From contig NC_013132.1 of assembly GCF_000024005.1 (NCBI RefSeq), positions 5,326,001 through 5,390,000 of the forward strand: a stretch of DNA of 64,000 bases, given 5' to 3'. The stretch comes from Chitinophaga pinensis DSM 2588 (lineage in GTDB: Bacteria; Bacteroidota; Bacteroidia; Chitinophagales; Chitinophagaceae). Position numbers and translations under genes: made by a program. The notes beneath the pieces are model-generated. The model had not been told where the DNA came from. It saw only the letters and a program-made list of their open reading frames with translations, and made no database searches. How positions within the stretch are numbered: the stretch's first letter is position 1; every line of letters starts with the position of its first letter. Below are positions 25,159 through 33,201 of the stretch, piece after piece.

Positions 25159-28074
25159 TTAAACAATATGTATAATCGTTCCCTCTCCCGGCTTACTATA
25201 AATATCCGCATGAGTGTTCATTTGCTTCGCACGCTGCACAATATTCCTCAGACCATTCCCCCGCTGAACAGACGTCATTTCGAAGCCTTTCCCATTGTCT
25301 TCGATGCGCAGTGACACTGACTTATTCCCTTGTCTCAGCACCACCTGTATACGATCGCAATCAGCATATTTAATACTGTTATTGATCGCCTCCTTGGCAA
25401 TCAGGTATAGATTTCTCTTCTGTGTTTTAGAAATGGGGAGGTCATTGCTTTCCGCTGTTATAATACATTCCAGCTGTATATGATGTGCATTGGTCAATGG
25501 CAGGGCAAACTTCCGTATCCTTTCAGATAGCTCATAAATGGTATCCTGTGCATCGTCTAATACCCATATGAGGTCACGCAAACCAGCCGCTGCCTGCGTA
25601 ATAGCATTTTCTATCTGATTCAGGTGTTCAGGTTGTTCCGGCTCTCGTTTAGCCAGGTGGGTCAGTACCTTCACGCTATTCAGGGTACTTCCAAGATCAT
25701 CATGCAGATCACTGGCGATTCCCGTTCTGATAGCGACCTGCTTTTTTAATTGGGCCAGGCGATATCTGTACAAAGCATAGAATATCCCACCGATCATCAA
25801 CAATATCATTCCCTTAAACCAGTTAGTCTGATACCATTTAGGCAGAAATATTAGAGTGAGTCTGACTGGCTCGGGTGTCCAGTAGCCATCTTCATTAGCG
25901 GCCCTCAGTAACAGGGTATATTTACCCGGCTGCATACCGGTGAAGTTCAGGAAATGTTGCGAGCCCAGGTTGATCCAACCTCCTTCTTGTTCTGCAATCC
26001 GGTAGCTATAAGTAGTACTCTCCGGATGCTGGAAATTCAGCGCTGCGAAGTTGATCGTGGTTTGTAGCACATTATTGGGAATTTCAATAGAGGAAAGTTG
26101 CAGATCGGTAGTGTCTAGTATCCCATTCCGGGTCTCACTATTCACACGGGTGATATATAATGCCGGCGGTTGGTGATTGACGGAAAAATAGGCCGGAAAA
26201 ACCTGCGTAAAGCCATTTACACCACCTGCATAGAAACTTTGTTTATCACGGGTCCCACAGAACTGTTCGAAACCACTGGAATGTAGTCCATCCTGTTGAT
26301 AATAGTTCCGTATCCGCTTACCTGATATATCCAGTACAGACAGTCCATTATTAGAAGTGACGGCTATCAGACTGTCGCGGTACGGAAAGATCTTATATAC
26401 TCCGTTATTACTCAATCCTTCCTTAGCAGATATGATCCTGCGCACGCGTAACTGTCGGTCGGTTTCGATAATGCCTGTTCCGTAAGCAGCGATCCAGTAG
26501 CCATTACTGGTTTCGCACATATCAAATAAGATTCTTTGAAAGCGAAATGAGGTACAGCTATCTGTTAATGGATCCAGGAGAAATAGTTGCTCTTCTGATA
26601 ATACCCATAACTGGCCCTTCTTATCTTTATACAAGGCATTGATGATATCGTTGTCCAGGCGCAGCTTACTATTCCGTCCATTAATTACTCGTAATGTCCT
26701 TGCACGCGTATTCCAGATATACAGCCCTTTGTGTAACTGGCTGCCAAACACCATGACCGAATCATTATATTGTACAGCACTACTAAGTAATTCTGGTTGT
26801 AAGGCGCGTAGTGAAGGATAAACCTCTCCCACAGGTATTAACTGCTGTTGACGCACAATAGCGCATCCTTTGCTGTTAGATACCAGTATTTCCTGATCTG
26901 GTAGGCGCGTAACCAAATAATTGGAACTGCTGCTGTCTATCCTTTCTATAGATCGGCTATCCGGATGCACTTGATACAAACCGTTGGCTGCGCCGCAATA
27001 GATGGCCTTATTATCGTCATTGAAGATCGAAAAAGCATGTTGTATTTTGACGGATGAATGAATAGACCGGTAATACTTTTCAAAAGGGCGCCGCTGATTA
27101 GACAGATATGCCAGTCCTTCCTGTGAACCAAGCCAGGTATTACCTTCGCGGTCAATGAATATTTCATAGATAGCGCTTTGCCAGCTGTCCACTTCAAAAT
27201 TAACGTCCTTTATCCGGCTCCAGCTGCCGTTGTATCGATATAGACTATGTGCATTGGCGACCCATAACTGACCTTTATTGTCAGCAGCACAGCTAAAAAA
27301 TTCTTCATCCGGAAGAAAAGGACCCATTTCTGTATTGACCAGCTGCATCCTGTTTACATCGAACTTCTTCAACCCTTTACTCGTAGCCGCGTAAATGACA
27401 TGCCCATTTATGGTGACATCCCAGAAAAGAAGATTGGGAATACGCAGTGTGATATTAGTGAGCGGGCGGCCTGTATTCCCGTTTATGATCAGTACACCGT
27501 GATTATCACAAAAAGCCCAGATATTTCCTGACGCGTCAGTCAGCAGTTTACTGACATTCAGTTCAGAAGCTGATAACTGTATTCTTCCCGACTCCAGATC
27601 ATACATATACAATCCTTCGTAGGTGCCTATAGCCATCATCTTACCCCTAATAGCCAGACTCCTGACCCACTTATCAGCCAGTACTGTCTGCGCGGTACCA
27701 CTAAGTTGATGGGACACTACATGAGAGATAGTACCTATACCTGTTGGTCCGCCATAGGAGGTAGCCACCCATATCAAATGACGGGCGGTATCTTCTGTGA
27801 TATCTGTCACATTGTTCCCATGCAGGGTTCTACGGGAATTGGTTTCCCGGTTGAAGATGAGAAAGTTTTTACCATCAAAACAATTAAGTCCGTCTTGTGT
27901 ACCTATCCAAATAAAACCGAACTTATCCTGGAGAATCTTTGTTATATTATAACTCGTTAACCCCGAGCTTTGGCTGTAACTTCTGAATGGTATAAATTCC
28001 TGCTTTTGTCCGATACTATTCATATAAATACCACAACATGCACAGAATATAAGGGGTCGTAGTAGCTTCAACAT
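25159..28074 (-). CDS. Two-component-regulator-propeller sensor histidine kinase
   Basis: 971 residues. A signal/anchor helix is followed by two seven-bladed-type propellers built from Reg_prop repeats (about 25-630; ILQDKFGFIWIGTQDGLN, LYKDKKGQLWVLSEE), a Y_Y_Y domain (about 640-720), a transmembrane helix (about 725-745), a HisKA_3 dimerisation domain (SDLHDDLGSTLN) and an HATPase domain (DNGKGF, GNGLRNIV). Unlike the hybrid kinases common in Bacteroidota, it has no receiver or AraC domain, so it needs a separate regulator; the LuxR-type regulator at 29975 is the obvious candidate. It is divergent from the C11 protease gene by about 36 bp. Confidence 0.92.
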   Translation of the reverse strand: MLKLLRPLIFCACCGIYMNSIGQKQEFIPFRSYSQSSGLTSYNITKILQDKFGFIWIGTQDGLNCFDGKNFLIFNRETNSRRTLHGNNVTDITEDTARHLIWVATSYGGPTGIGTISHVVSHQLSGTAQTVLADKWVRSLAIRGKMMAIGTYEGLYMYDLESGRIQLSASELNVSKLLTDASGNIWAFCDNHGVLIINGNTGRPLTNITLRIPNLLFWDVTINGHVIYAATSKGLKKFDVNRMQLVNTEMGPFLPDEEFFSCAADNKGQLWVANAHSLYRYNGSWSRIKDVNFEVDSWQSAIYEIFIDREGNTWLGSQEGLAYLSNQRRPFEKYYRSIHSSVKIQHAFSIFNDDNKAIYCGAANGLYQVHPDSRSIERIDSSSSNYLVTRLPDQEILVSNSKGCAIVRQQQLIPVGEVYPSLRALQPELLSSAVQYNDSVMVFGSQLHKGLYIWNTRARTLRVINGRNSKLRLDNDIINALYKDKKGQLWVLSEEQLFLLDPLTDSCTSFRFQRILFDMCETSNGYWIAAYGTGIIETDRQLRVRRIISAKEGLSNNGVYKIFPYRDSLIAVTSNNGLSVLDISGKRIRNYYQQDGLHSSGFEQFCGTRDKQSFYAGGVNGFTQVFPAYFSVNHQPPALYITRVNSETRNGILDTTDLQLSSIEIPNNVLQTTINFAALNFQHPESTTYSYRIAEQEGGWINLGSQHFLNFTGMQPGKYTLLLRAANEDGYWTPEPVRLTLIFLPKWYQTNWFKGMILLMIGGIFYALYRYRLAQLKKQVAIRTGIASDLHDDLGSTLNSVKVLTHLAKREPEQPEHLNQIENAITQAAAGLRDLIWVLDDAQDTIYELSERIRKFALPLTNAHHIQLECIITAESNDLPISKTQKRNLYLIAKEAINNSIKYADCDRIQVVLRQGNKSVSLRIEDNGKGFEMTSVQRGNGLRNIVQRAKQMNTHADIYSKPGEGTIIHIV

Positions 28075-28110
28075 TATTACATATATCTGATCAAAAGTTA
28101 ACTAAAATTG

Positions 28111-29487
28111 ATGACAATGTACAAATGGACGGTGATTTACCTGATAAAAGCAACATCTGTAACCGAGGTTGCCATGGGACAAATGCTTGACAAATTAAAA
28201 GCAAGCGATTTATCGAAAGACATTGCGGTGGTATTATGTATATCCGCTCCCCTATCTTCTATCAGCAAATACCTGAAAGTACCCTCAGGGCCCGGAGATG
28301 CGAACAGAAAAACTACCTGCTTCTTCGAATTAGCATTGACTACAAATAAAAAAAATGTAGAGAAACCCAAATTTCTGTTTCTCTCTGAAGCTGCGGACTT
28401 CAACATTAAAAGCACAACTTCTGTAGCAAAATACTTTAAAAACCTGGTCCTTACCCAATATCCGGCGGACAAGTACATGCTATTCACCTGGGAGCACGGT
28501 TCTGCTTTTGGTATATTTAAAGAAGGTGTACTGACTGTTAATGATACTACTCCGCCAGATCAGTCTATGACCATGGAAGCGCGCTTCGTCCGTCAGGCAA
28601 TAAATGTAAAGTCCGACCAGGTAAGGATAAGAGAATCTATAGACACCGTCCAGATTGCGGTTAATAATTTAGCAGCGACACAATTTGACATGTTAACGAT
28701 GGAAGAACTGAAAGACGCTATAGAAATCGGCTTTGCAGGCAGAAAGGTTGATGTCCTGGTTATGCTAAACTGCTGGATGCAATTCTTCGATACCGGATTA
28801 ACCTTATCTAAGCATGTAGACTATCTTGTAGGACCAGAAACTGACATGGATTTTAATGGTTATAACTATAGTGCCATCTTCGGATTACTTAGTTCACAGC
28901 CGGACATATCTCCCCGGGGACTCTCTTCGTTTATTGTTACATCATTCAAAGATAAAGCAGACGCTGATGCGCTGGGTTCAGACAATAGAACGGCTTTATT
29001 TGCAGCCTGTCTGAAGTATTACCCCTCGCTGGCCAAATTGACAAGTGAAATATGTGAAGCATTGATCCCATTGCTAAAAGACCACTTTAGGCAATTCGAC
29101 ATTGCGAGAACCAATTGTCTATTCATTGAATTAAAATACTTATTAGCTGACTTGTCCAGTTTCTTCTACCATATAAAAATTCAGCTATACGAACATTTAG
29201 ATCCTAGTGTCATTAAAAAAATAGATCAGGCTCATTTGATAATGCACGAGATGATTGTTCAGCGTGCTTTAGGAAGAGGGATAAACACAGATCTTCAGTT
29301 CCCTCCTGACTACCCATTAGGGATTTCTGTCTGCTTTCCTCAAAGAGAAAGTCAGATAGAAAGCGACTTCTATCTGACATACATACTACAGAATTCTGAG
29401 TTTGCTACAATATTTTCGAAACGATACCTATGGGATGATTTTATTGCGGCATTTATTCAGCAGGCAAAAGCAGAAGGACTTAGTTAA
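28111..29487 (+). CDS. Clostripain-like (C11) caspase-fold cysteine protease
   Basis: 458 residues from ATG 28111 (a TTG lies just upstream). The N-terminal strand KWTVIYLIKATS, the catalytic His129 in FTWEHGSAFG and Cys221 in VMLNCWMQF fit the clan CD fold: family C11 has a HG motif after a hydrophobic strand and a Cys in FDxCLM. The following YLVGPETDM corresponds to the strand after the Cys in C11 enzymes. A C-terminal region of about 200 residues follows. No signal peptide, so it is cytosolic. Clan CD specificity cannot be predicted. It is flanked on both sides by genes of opposite strand and overlaps the 151-aa gene by 8 bp at the 3' ends. Confidence 0.75.
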   Translation: MTMYKWTVIYLIKATSVTEVAMGQMLDKLKASDLSKDIAVVLCISAPLSSISKYLKVPSGPGDANRKTTCFFELALTTNKKNVEKPKFLFLSEAADFNIKSTTSVAKYFKNLVLTQYPADKYMLFTWEHGSAFGIFKEGVLTVNDTTPPDQSMTMEARFVRQAINVKSDQVRIRESIDTVQIAVNNLAATQFDMLTMEELKDAIEIGFAGRKVDVLVMLNCWMQFFDTGLTLSKHVDYLVGPETDMDFNGYNYSAIFGLLSSQPDISPRGLSSFIVTSFKDKADADALGSDNRTALFAACLKYYPSLAKLTSEICEALIPLLKDHFRQFDIARTNCLFIELKYLLADLSSFFYHIKIQLYEHLDPSVIKKIDQAHLIMHEMIVQRALGRGINTDLQFPPDYPLGISVCFPQRESQIESDFYLTYILQNSEFATIFSKRYLWDDFIAAFIQQAKAEGLS

Positions 29488-29935
29488 TAGTGGGCGTTTT
29501 TCCTGTCTCGTCTTCTGAAGCCACACCTCTCTCACCGGTACCCCCAGGGACCTTCGTGCCAATAGGTATGTCTATGGCAACTCTCATTTTTTTGCCATCT
29601 GGAAGCATGTTCACCTTTACAGAAGGAGCTTTGGACGTTGCCCTGACATCTTGATCGGGCATCGTAATATCAAGTTGGCGAAATGCATCCTTTTCAGGCC
29701 CGGAAAATGAGCGCACCACCATTCCCTTGATGGTGTCTTCATCAGTTGTATCAATCTCGAAAGAGACAGAAAGATCTGTCAAGCTAAAATTTCTCTCCAT
29801 TTTAATTACTGCTTCCTTCTGGGTAAACTCCCCAAGAGGTATAAATACTGCAGTTATGCCCGCTTCTTTAGTACCTGCAGCATCAACATTGTTGCCGTGA
29901 TTTTGATTGTCCTGGTTCTTGTCTACGTTACTCAT
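29480..29935 (-). CDS. Unknown 151-residue protein of the C11 cluster
   Basis: A soluble protein with a disordered N-terminus (about 1-28), a beta-rich middle (ITAVFIPLGEFTQKEAVIKMER, LTDLSVSFEID, SVKVNMLPDGKKMRVAIDIPIG) and a disordered Gly/Glu-rich tail. No signal peptide, Cys or recognised catalytic motif. It is the last gene of a four-gene operon, tail-to-tail with the C11 protease. Disordered tails would be accessible to a protease, so it could be a protease substrate, but that is conjecture. Confidence 0.7.
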   Translation of the reverse strand: MSNVDKNQDNQNHGNNVDAAGTKEAGITAVFIPLGEFTQKEAVIKMERNFSLTDLSVSFEIDTTDEDTIKGMVVRSFSGPEKDAFRQLDITMPDQDVRATSKAPSVKVNMLPDGKKMRVAIDIPIGTKVPGGTGERGVASEDETGKTPTIN

Positions 29936-29974
29936 AATAATTGATTTTTGTGGTTTACAAAAGGGATTAAAACA

Positions 29975-30667
29975 TTATATAGCTATATAATTCTTTCTGA
30001 TAGCTTCCATTACCATTCCCACCCGACTCTGAACATTCAGTTTCATAAAAAGGGATTCCCTGTATCCATCAATTGTCCGCTCTGACAACTTCATTTTCGC
30101 CGCAATCTGTTTATATGTTAAGTCACTACAGGCCAGCTGTAAAAAATCTTTCTCTTTATCTGTCACCCGCAAGCCGTCTTTCATTTGTTGCTGTGCAATC
30201 AGTATACGCCGGTAGTTAATATTAAATGCATCGCCATTGTAAATACCCTTCTCCTGTATTTCCAATAAAGCTCTCTCCAGCTCATTGGGGTGTATATCTT
30301 TCAGCAGGTAGGCACATCCTCCCGCTTTAATCATGTTAATGATAGTAAGATCATCATCCTTTACTGATAGTGCCACCAGTTTAATCAAGGGATAATTAGC
30401 CGATACATAACGAACGGTTTCTGCGCCATCCATGACCGGCATGTTCACGTCAACCAATATAATATCAGGTAATTCATCCAGGGTGCCTAACTTCTCTATC
30501 AGATCTTCTCCATTCAATGCATCCACAATTACCTCAAAGGACGTAAAAGTGTTTACCAAGGCCGTTAAGGACTTTAGAAAAAGCTGCTGATCATCTGTAA
30601 TACCTATTTTTATTTTCATATCAATCGACATTAGTTCTTTAATGGGGTTCGGTGTATTATCGGTCAT
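29975..30667 (-). CDS. LuxR/NarL-family response regulator of the C11 cluster
   Basis: 230 residues; an internal start at MSIDMKIKIG is possible. The receiver domain carries the TDDQ acidic pair, phosphoacceptor Asp in ILVDVNMPVMDG and the Lys in CAYLLKD. The C-terminal LuxR HTH is VTDKEKDFLQLACSDLTYKQIA ... SERTIDGYRESLFMKL. It is third in the operon, 39 bp before the 151-aa gene. The propeller kinase at 25159 is the nearest HisKA_3 partner. Confidence 0.92.
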   Translation of the reverse strand: MTDNTPNPIKELMSIDMKIKIGITDDQQLFLKSLTALVNTFTSFEVIVDALNGEDLIEKLGTLDELPDIILVDVNMPVMDGAETVRYVSANYPLIKLVALSVKDDDLTIINMIKAGGCAYLLKDIHPNELERALLEIQEKGIYNGDAFNINYRRILIAQQQMKDGLRVTDKEKDFLQLACSDLTYKQIAAKMKLSERTIDGYRESLFMKLNVQSRVGMVMEAIRKNYIAI

Positions 30668-30679
30668 CTAAATATACTA

Positions 30680-30967
30680 CTATTCCGTTCTTTGCGGCGG
30701 ACGGGCAATACCGGCAAGACTTCTTATAAATAATGGTGCACTGGCGCCCACCTGCGCAGCCATCAATGTTGTATAGCTGGTTTCACTATTGTGAAAGGTA
30801 CAATACCCGGCAAAACCTCCCAGGATAGGGGCTACTATATAGGGTATCCAATATGTAAAGCTGGTAAAATCAGGTGTCCTGGAAGCATCCAGTCTCGTTG
30901 CTTCAAGCAGGTTTAATAGCTGTACCATCAGCCCGGCCAATGCGGGAAACCAAATGTACTCTTGCAT
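30680..30967 (-). CDS. Small membrane protein of the C11 cluster
   Basis: 95 residues with about three hydrophobic segments (residues 4-18, 36-53, 66-82) and a short charged C-terminal tail, no signal peptidase site. Not recognised. It lies 12 bp before the response regulator gene and 17 bp after the 84-aa gene, so it is cotranscribed. A small inner-membrane sensor or pore-type protein is possible, but nothing in the sequence decides. Confidence 0.7.
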   Translation of the reverse strand: MQEYIWFPALAGLMVQLLNLLEATRLDASRTPDFTSFTYWIPYIVAPILGGFAGYCTFHNSETSYTTLMAAQVGASAPLFIRSLAGIARPPQRTE

Positions 30968-30984
30968 ACAAAATGATTTAGAGG

Positions 30985-31239
30985 TTAATCAATACGGTTT
31001 CTGAAAGCGGCAATTACTTTGCTCAAGAGCGGTTCGCTTTTTGAAAAATCCTCCTTTGAAGCAAATAACTGATCGCCGTCCTTCGAAAGGCGGGAGGACC
31101 TTACCACTTTATCAGAAGCATTCAGGTCTTTTAATACATTGACAGGGTCTTCTCCTGTCTTAGTGACCAATTCAGAGAGCGGATACCAGACCCTCGCCTT
31201 GTCCGCATTCATGTAGTCTAATATTTTTTGTAGATCCAT
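30985..31239 (-). CDS. Small winged-helix-like protein, first gene of the operon
   Basis: 84 residues, soluble. LQKILDYMNADKARVWYPLSELVTKTGEDPVNVLKDLNAS followed by VVRSSRLSKDGDQLFASKE has the look of a winged helix (three helices and a short hairpin), a fold used either for DNA binding or for protein interaction. It is the promoter-proximal gene; its start is 22 bp from an exact -7 element. Confidence 0.65.
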   Translation of the reverse strand: MDLQKILDYMNADKARVWYPLSELVTKTGEDPVNVLKDLNASDKVVRSSRLSKDGDQLFASKEDFSKSEPLLSKVIAAFRNRID

Positions 31240-31261
31240 AACGCTAAGTTTTAAGTCTGCC

Positions 31262-31269
31262 CAAACATA
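31262..31269 (-). promoter_or_regulatory. -7 element of the four-gene operon
   Basis: On the minus strand TATGTTTG matches TAnnTTTG; transcription would begin near 31256, giving a short leader before the start codon at 31239. There is no -33 TTG at good spacing, which fits activation from the upstream GGGAAA-type sites. Confidence 0.55.
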
Positions 31270-31290
31270 GACACTCCCTGCAAAACCTAT

Positions 31291-31330
31291 TACGGGAAAA
31301 AGAAAATTTCCTACCGGGAAATTTCCCGTA
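31291..31330. promoter_or_regulatory. GGGAAA/TTTCCC half-site cluster, candidate response-regulator operator
   Basis: TACGGGAAA at 31291-31299 recurs inverted at 31322-31330, and CGGGAAATTTCCCG (31315-31328) is a perfect 14-bp palindrome. The array sits between the divergent operon (-) and the metalloprotease gene (+), 20-60 bp upstream of the operon's -7. The LuxR-type regulator of this cluster is the likely binder. Confidence 0.55.
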
Positions 31331-31356
31331 TCCTTCTGTTAATTCTCCCCTATGCC

Positions 31357-32265
31357 GTGCTTGTAACTCATGGTAATTTACACGCACAAACACCACAACA
31401 TATCTCACTTTTAAAACTACCTACAATGGGAAAATTATTGGTCAACCAGGTCGAATTCGCCAGCATTCAGCAGTTCTCCAAAGAAGGAAGAGGCTGTGCG
31501 ACCGCCCATCCCAATCACTACCAGATTAAAAGGAACGACGACAATCTGAGAGCGATGAAAGTATCCCCTGCTACGCTCAAAACAATAGAGATCAATGTGC
31601 AGTTCCTGCATATTACCAGCAATGGACTGGGACATATTACCGAGCCAATGCGCCTGGACCAGATAGCTGTATTAAATCGGGCTTTTGCAGGCACTGACAT
31701 CTCTTTTAAATATCTCCCTACTAATGTTCGCGAGATAGAGAACAGCGAATGGTTTAACATGGATATGGGCAGTGACGCAGAACATCAGGCGAAACACACC
31801 TTACATGCCTCTCCTGAAAGAAATCTAAATCTGTACACCGCCGGACTGGCAGCAGGATTGCTAGGCTGGGCTACCTTCCCATGGGAACTGGAAGGAGACA
31901 GAGACAGAGATGGTGTAGTTCTACAATGCGACACTTTGCCGGGTGGTACCCAGGAACGCTATAACCTGGGAATGACAGCCGTACACGAGATAGGTCATTG
32001 GTTGGGTCTCTATCACACCTTCCAGGGCGGTTGTGATGCCTTTGGTGATCATGTGGACGACACAGTGGCACACCGGGCTCCTAATTTCGGAAAACCAGTA
32101 CCCGGAGATGCACAGAATAACTGCTGTGACACTAACCAACAAGCCCCCATCTTCAACTATATGAATTATGTAGATGACGATACGATGAATGAATTTACAC
32201 CCCAACAAATTGACCGGATAAAGATGCATGTCATCCGGTATAGACCAGGCTTCATTGTCAAATAG
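31357..32265 (+). CDS. Secreted pappalysin-type (M43) zinc metalloprotease
   Basis: The catalytic motif HEIGHWLGLYHTF (HExxHxxGxxH) and the Met-turn YMNYVDDD are intact, and the pattern of cysteines (GGCDAFGD, NNCCDT) is that of the M43B family. Start choice is uncertain: GTG 31357 leaves a short N-terminus, yet in-frame codons upstream from about 31330 spell a signal-peptide core (LLLILPYAVLVTHGNLHAQ) without ATG, GTG or TTG at its head. ATG 31426 would remove the signal. It is divergent from the operon across the GGGAAA sites. Confidence 0.85.
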   Translation: MLVTHGNLHAQTPQHISLLKLPTMGKLLVNQVEFASIQQFSKEGRGCATAHPNHYQIKRNDDNLRAMKVSPATLKTIEINVQFLHITSNGLGHITEPMRLDQIAVLNRAFAGTDISFKYLPTNVREIENSEWFNMDMGSDAEHQAKHTLHASPERNLNLYTAGLAAGLLGWATFPWELEGDRDRDGVVLQCDTLPGGTQERYNLGMTAVHEIGHWLGLYHTFQGGCDAFGDHVDDTVAHRAPNFGKPVPGDAQNNCCDTNQQAPIFNYMNYVDDDTMNEFTPQQIDRIKMHVIRYRPGFIVK

Positions 32266-32367
32266 CTTCTCTCTATGCATCTCACCGGAGCTGTCTTATT
32301 TACCCCAGAGACAGCTCCCATGTTCGTATCCGATTCGGGCAAGGTATAACATGCGATAGCCTTAAAC

Positions 32368-32387
32368 AATACCAACTAGTTTGTATT
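32368..32387. promoter_or_regulatory. TetR-type palindromic site (copy 2)
   Basis: AATACCAACTAGTTTGTATT, one base off the perfect palindrome at 18165-18184 and with the same TTTT flank. It stands before the ATG at 32398 that leads into a decayed short frame, as though it once controlled that gene. Confidence 0.55.
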
Positions 32388-32420
32388 TTTCTACCCGATG
32401 AAAGGAGATCCGTCCATTAA

Positions 32421-32549
32421 GATTGGCCGCACATTGCCAGAGCCCTCCACGATAATAAAATAGTAGTATCAGGAGCCTTTAAAAAGCTGATGGAAGAAAA
32501 TGGCGTGAAAACATTCGGATTTGAGGAAGAATTTATAGCGGAATTCTGA
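32421..32549 (+). pseudogene. C-terminal remnant of an unknown protein
   Basis: 42 codons after an in-frame TAA: HIARALHDNK, VVSGAFKKLMEENGVKTFGF, EEEFIAEF, then TGA at 32547. The text is clearly protein-like but lacks a start, and the ATG at 32398 belongs to another frame that ends after 21 codons. Probably an internally deleted gene that had the TetR-type operator upstream. Family not recognised. Confidence 0.45.
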
Positions 32550-32558
32550 GAAAAGGCT

Positions 32559-33020
32559 TTACATCTTAAGCGCGTTTAAAACAATTTCAATTTCACCAAA
32601 ATTTATTAAAATCTCATATTGGCTTTTAAGATCTTCGGCAACTGGCAGACTTACCACCTTCTCCAGCAATCCGGTATTATCTTCTCTGATCGCAATTCTC
32701 TCTTTATATAGCATTACGTAGTGGGCAGTGCAACAATCCGTTACTTCCCTGCCTATCTCTGATTTGCAAATGCATACTAAATTAGGTAATCCATAAGGAG
32801 AGGGACCACAGCATCCTATTAATCTGTTTTGATCTTGATGATAAGACAAGTGATGCTTGTCTGATGTTGAAATGTAGACATTCCCGTTATCACCATTACC
32901 GTATTCTCCTCCCGAAAGCAATTCCTGTTCAGCTTTTGTGATAAAATCCAATGCTACCGGGCTATCCAATAAGCCAGAAACTCTTGCCCCGCAAGTCTTA
33001 CAAACGACAAACCGTTTCAT
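32559..33020 (-). CDS. Conserved-looking zinc-ribbon-like hypothetical protein
   Basis: 153 residues with an N-terminal CKTCG knuckle, an internal GCCGPSPYGLPNLVCICKSE with further paired cysteines, and DCCTAHY. The Cys/His arrangement suggests one or two structural zinc sites. No catalytic motif or export signal. Similar Cys-rich proteins occur as hypotheticals in many bacteria. Single gene. Confidence 0.75.
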   Translation of the reverse strand: MKRFVVCKTCGARVSGLLDSPVALDFITKAEQELLSGGEYGNGDNGNVYISTSDKHHLSYHQDQNRLIGCCGPSPYGLPNLVCICKSEIGREVTDCCTAHYVMLYKERIAIREDNTGLLEKVVSLPVAEDLKSQYEILINFGEIEIVLNALKM

Positions 33021-33136
33021 CTGTTTAGGTTAGTTGTATAATTATGCCTACAAAATAAGATATAAGTATTGAATAGCACTGGAATTATTCCTACTATGAC
33101 ACAAACAACCCTCCCGATTGTCGCAATTGACCATCA

Positions 33137-33164
33137 TTGAAGTCAGATAGGGATCGTATGTTTG
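33137..33164 (+). promoter_or_regulatory. Promoter of the DHFR-like reductase gene
   Basis: -33 TTG at 33137-33139, a 17-nt spacer and an exact -7 TATGTTTG at 33157-33164. An AGGAG ribosome-binding-site-like stretch just before ATG 33202 completes the leader. Confidence 0.6.
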
Positions 33165-33201
33165 CACTTAAACAATTATAATTAATCTTAACCAGGAGCG
33201 T

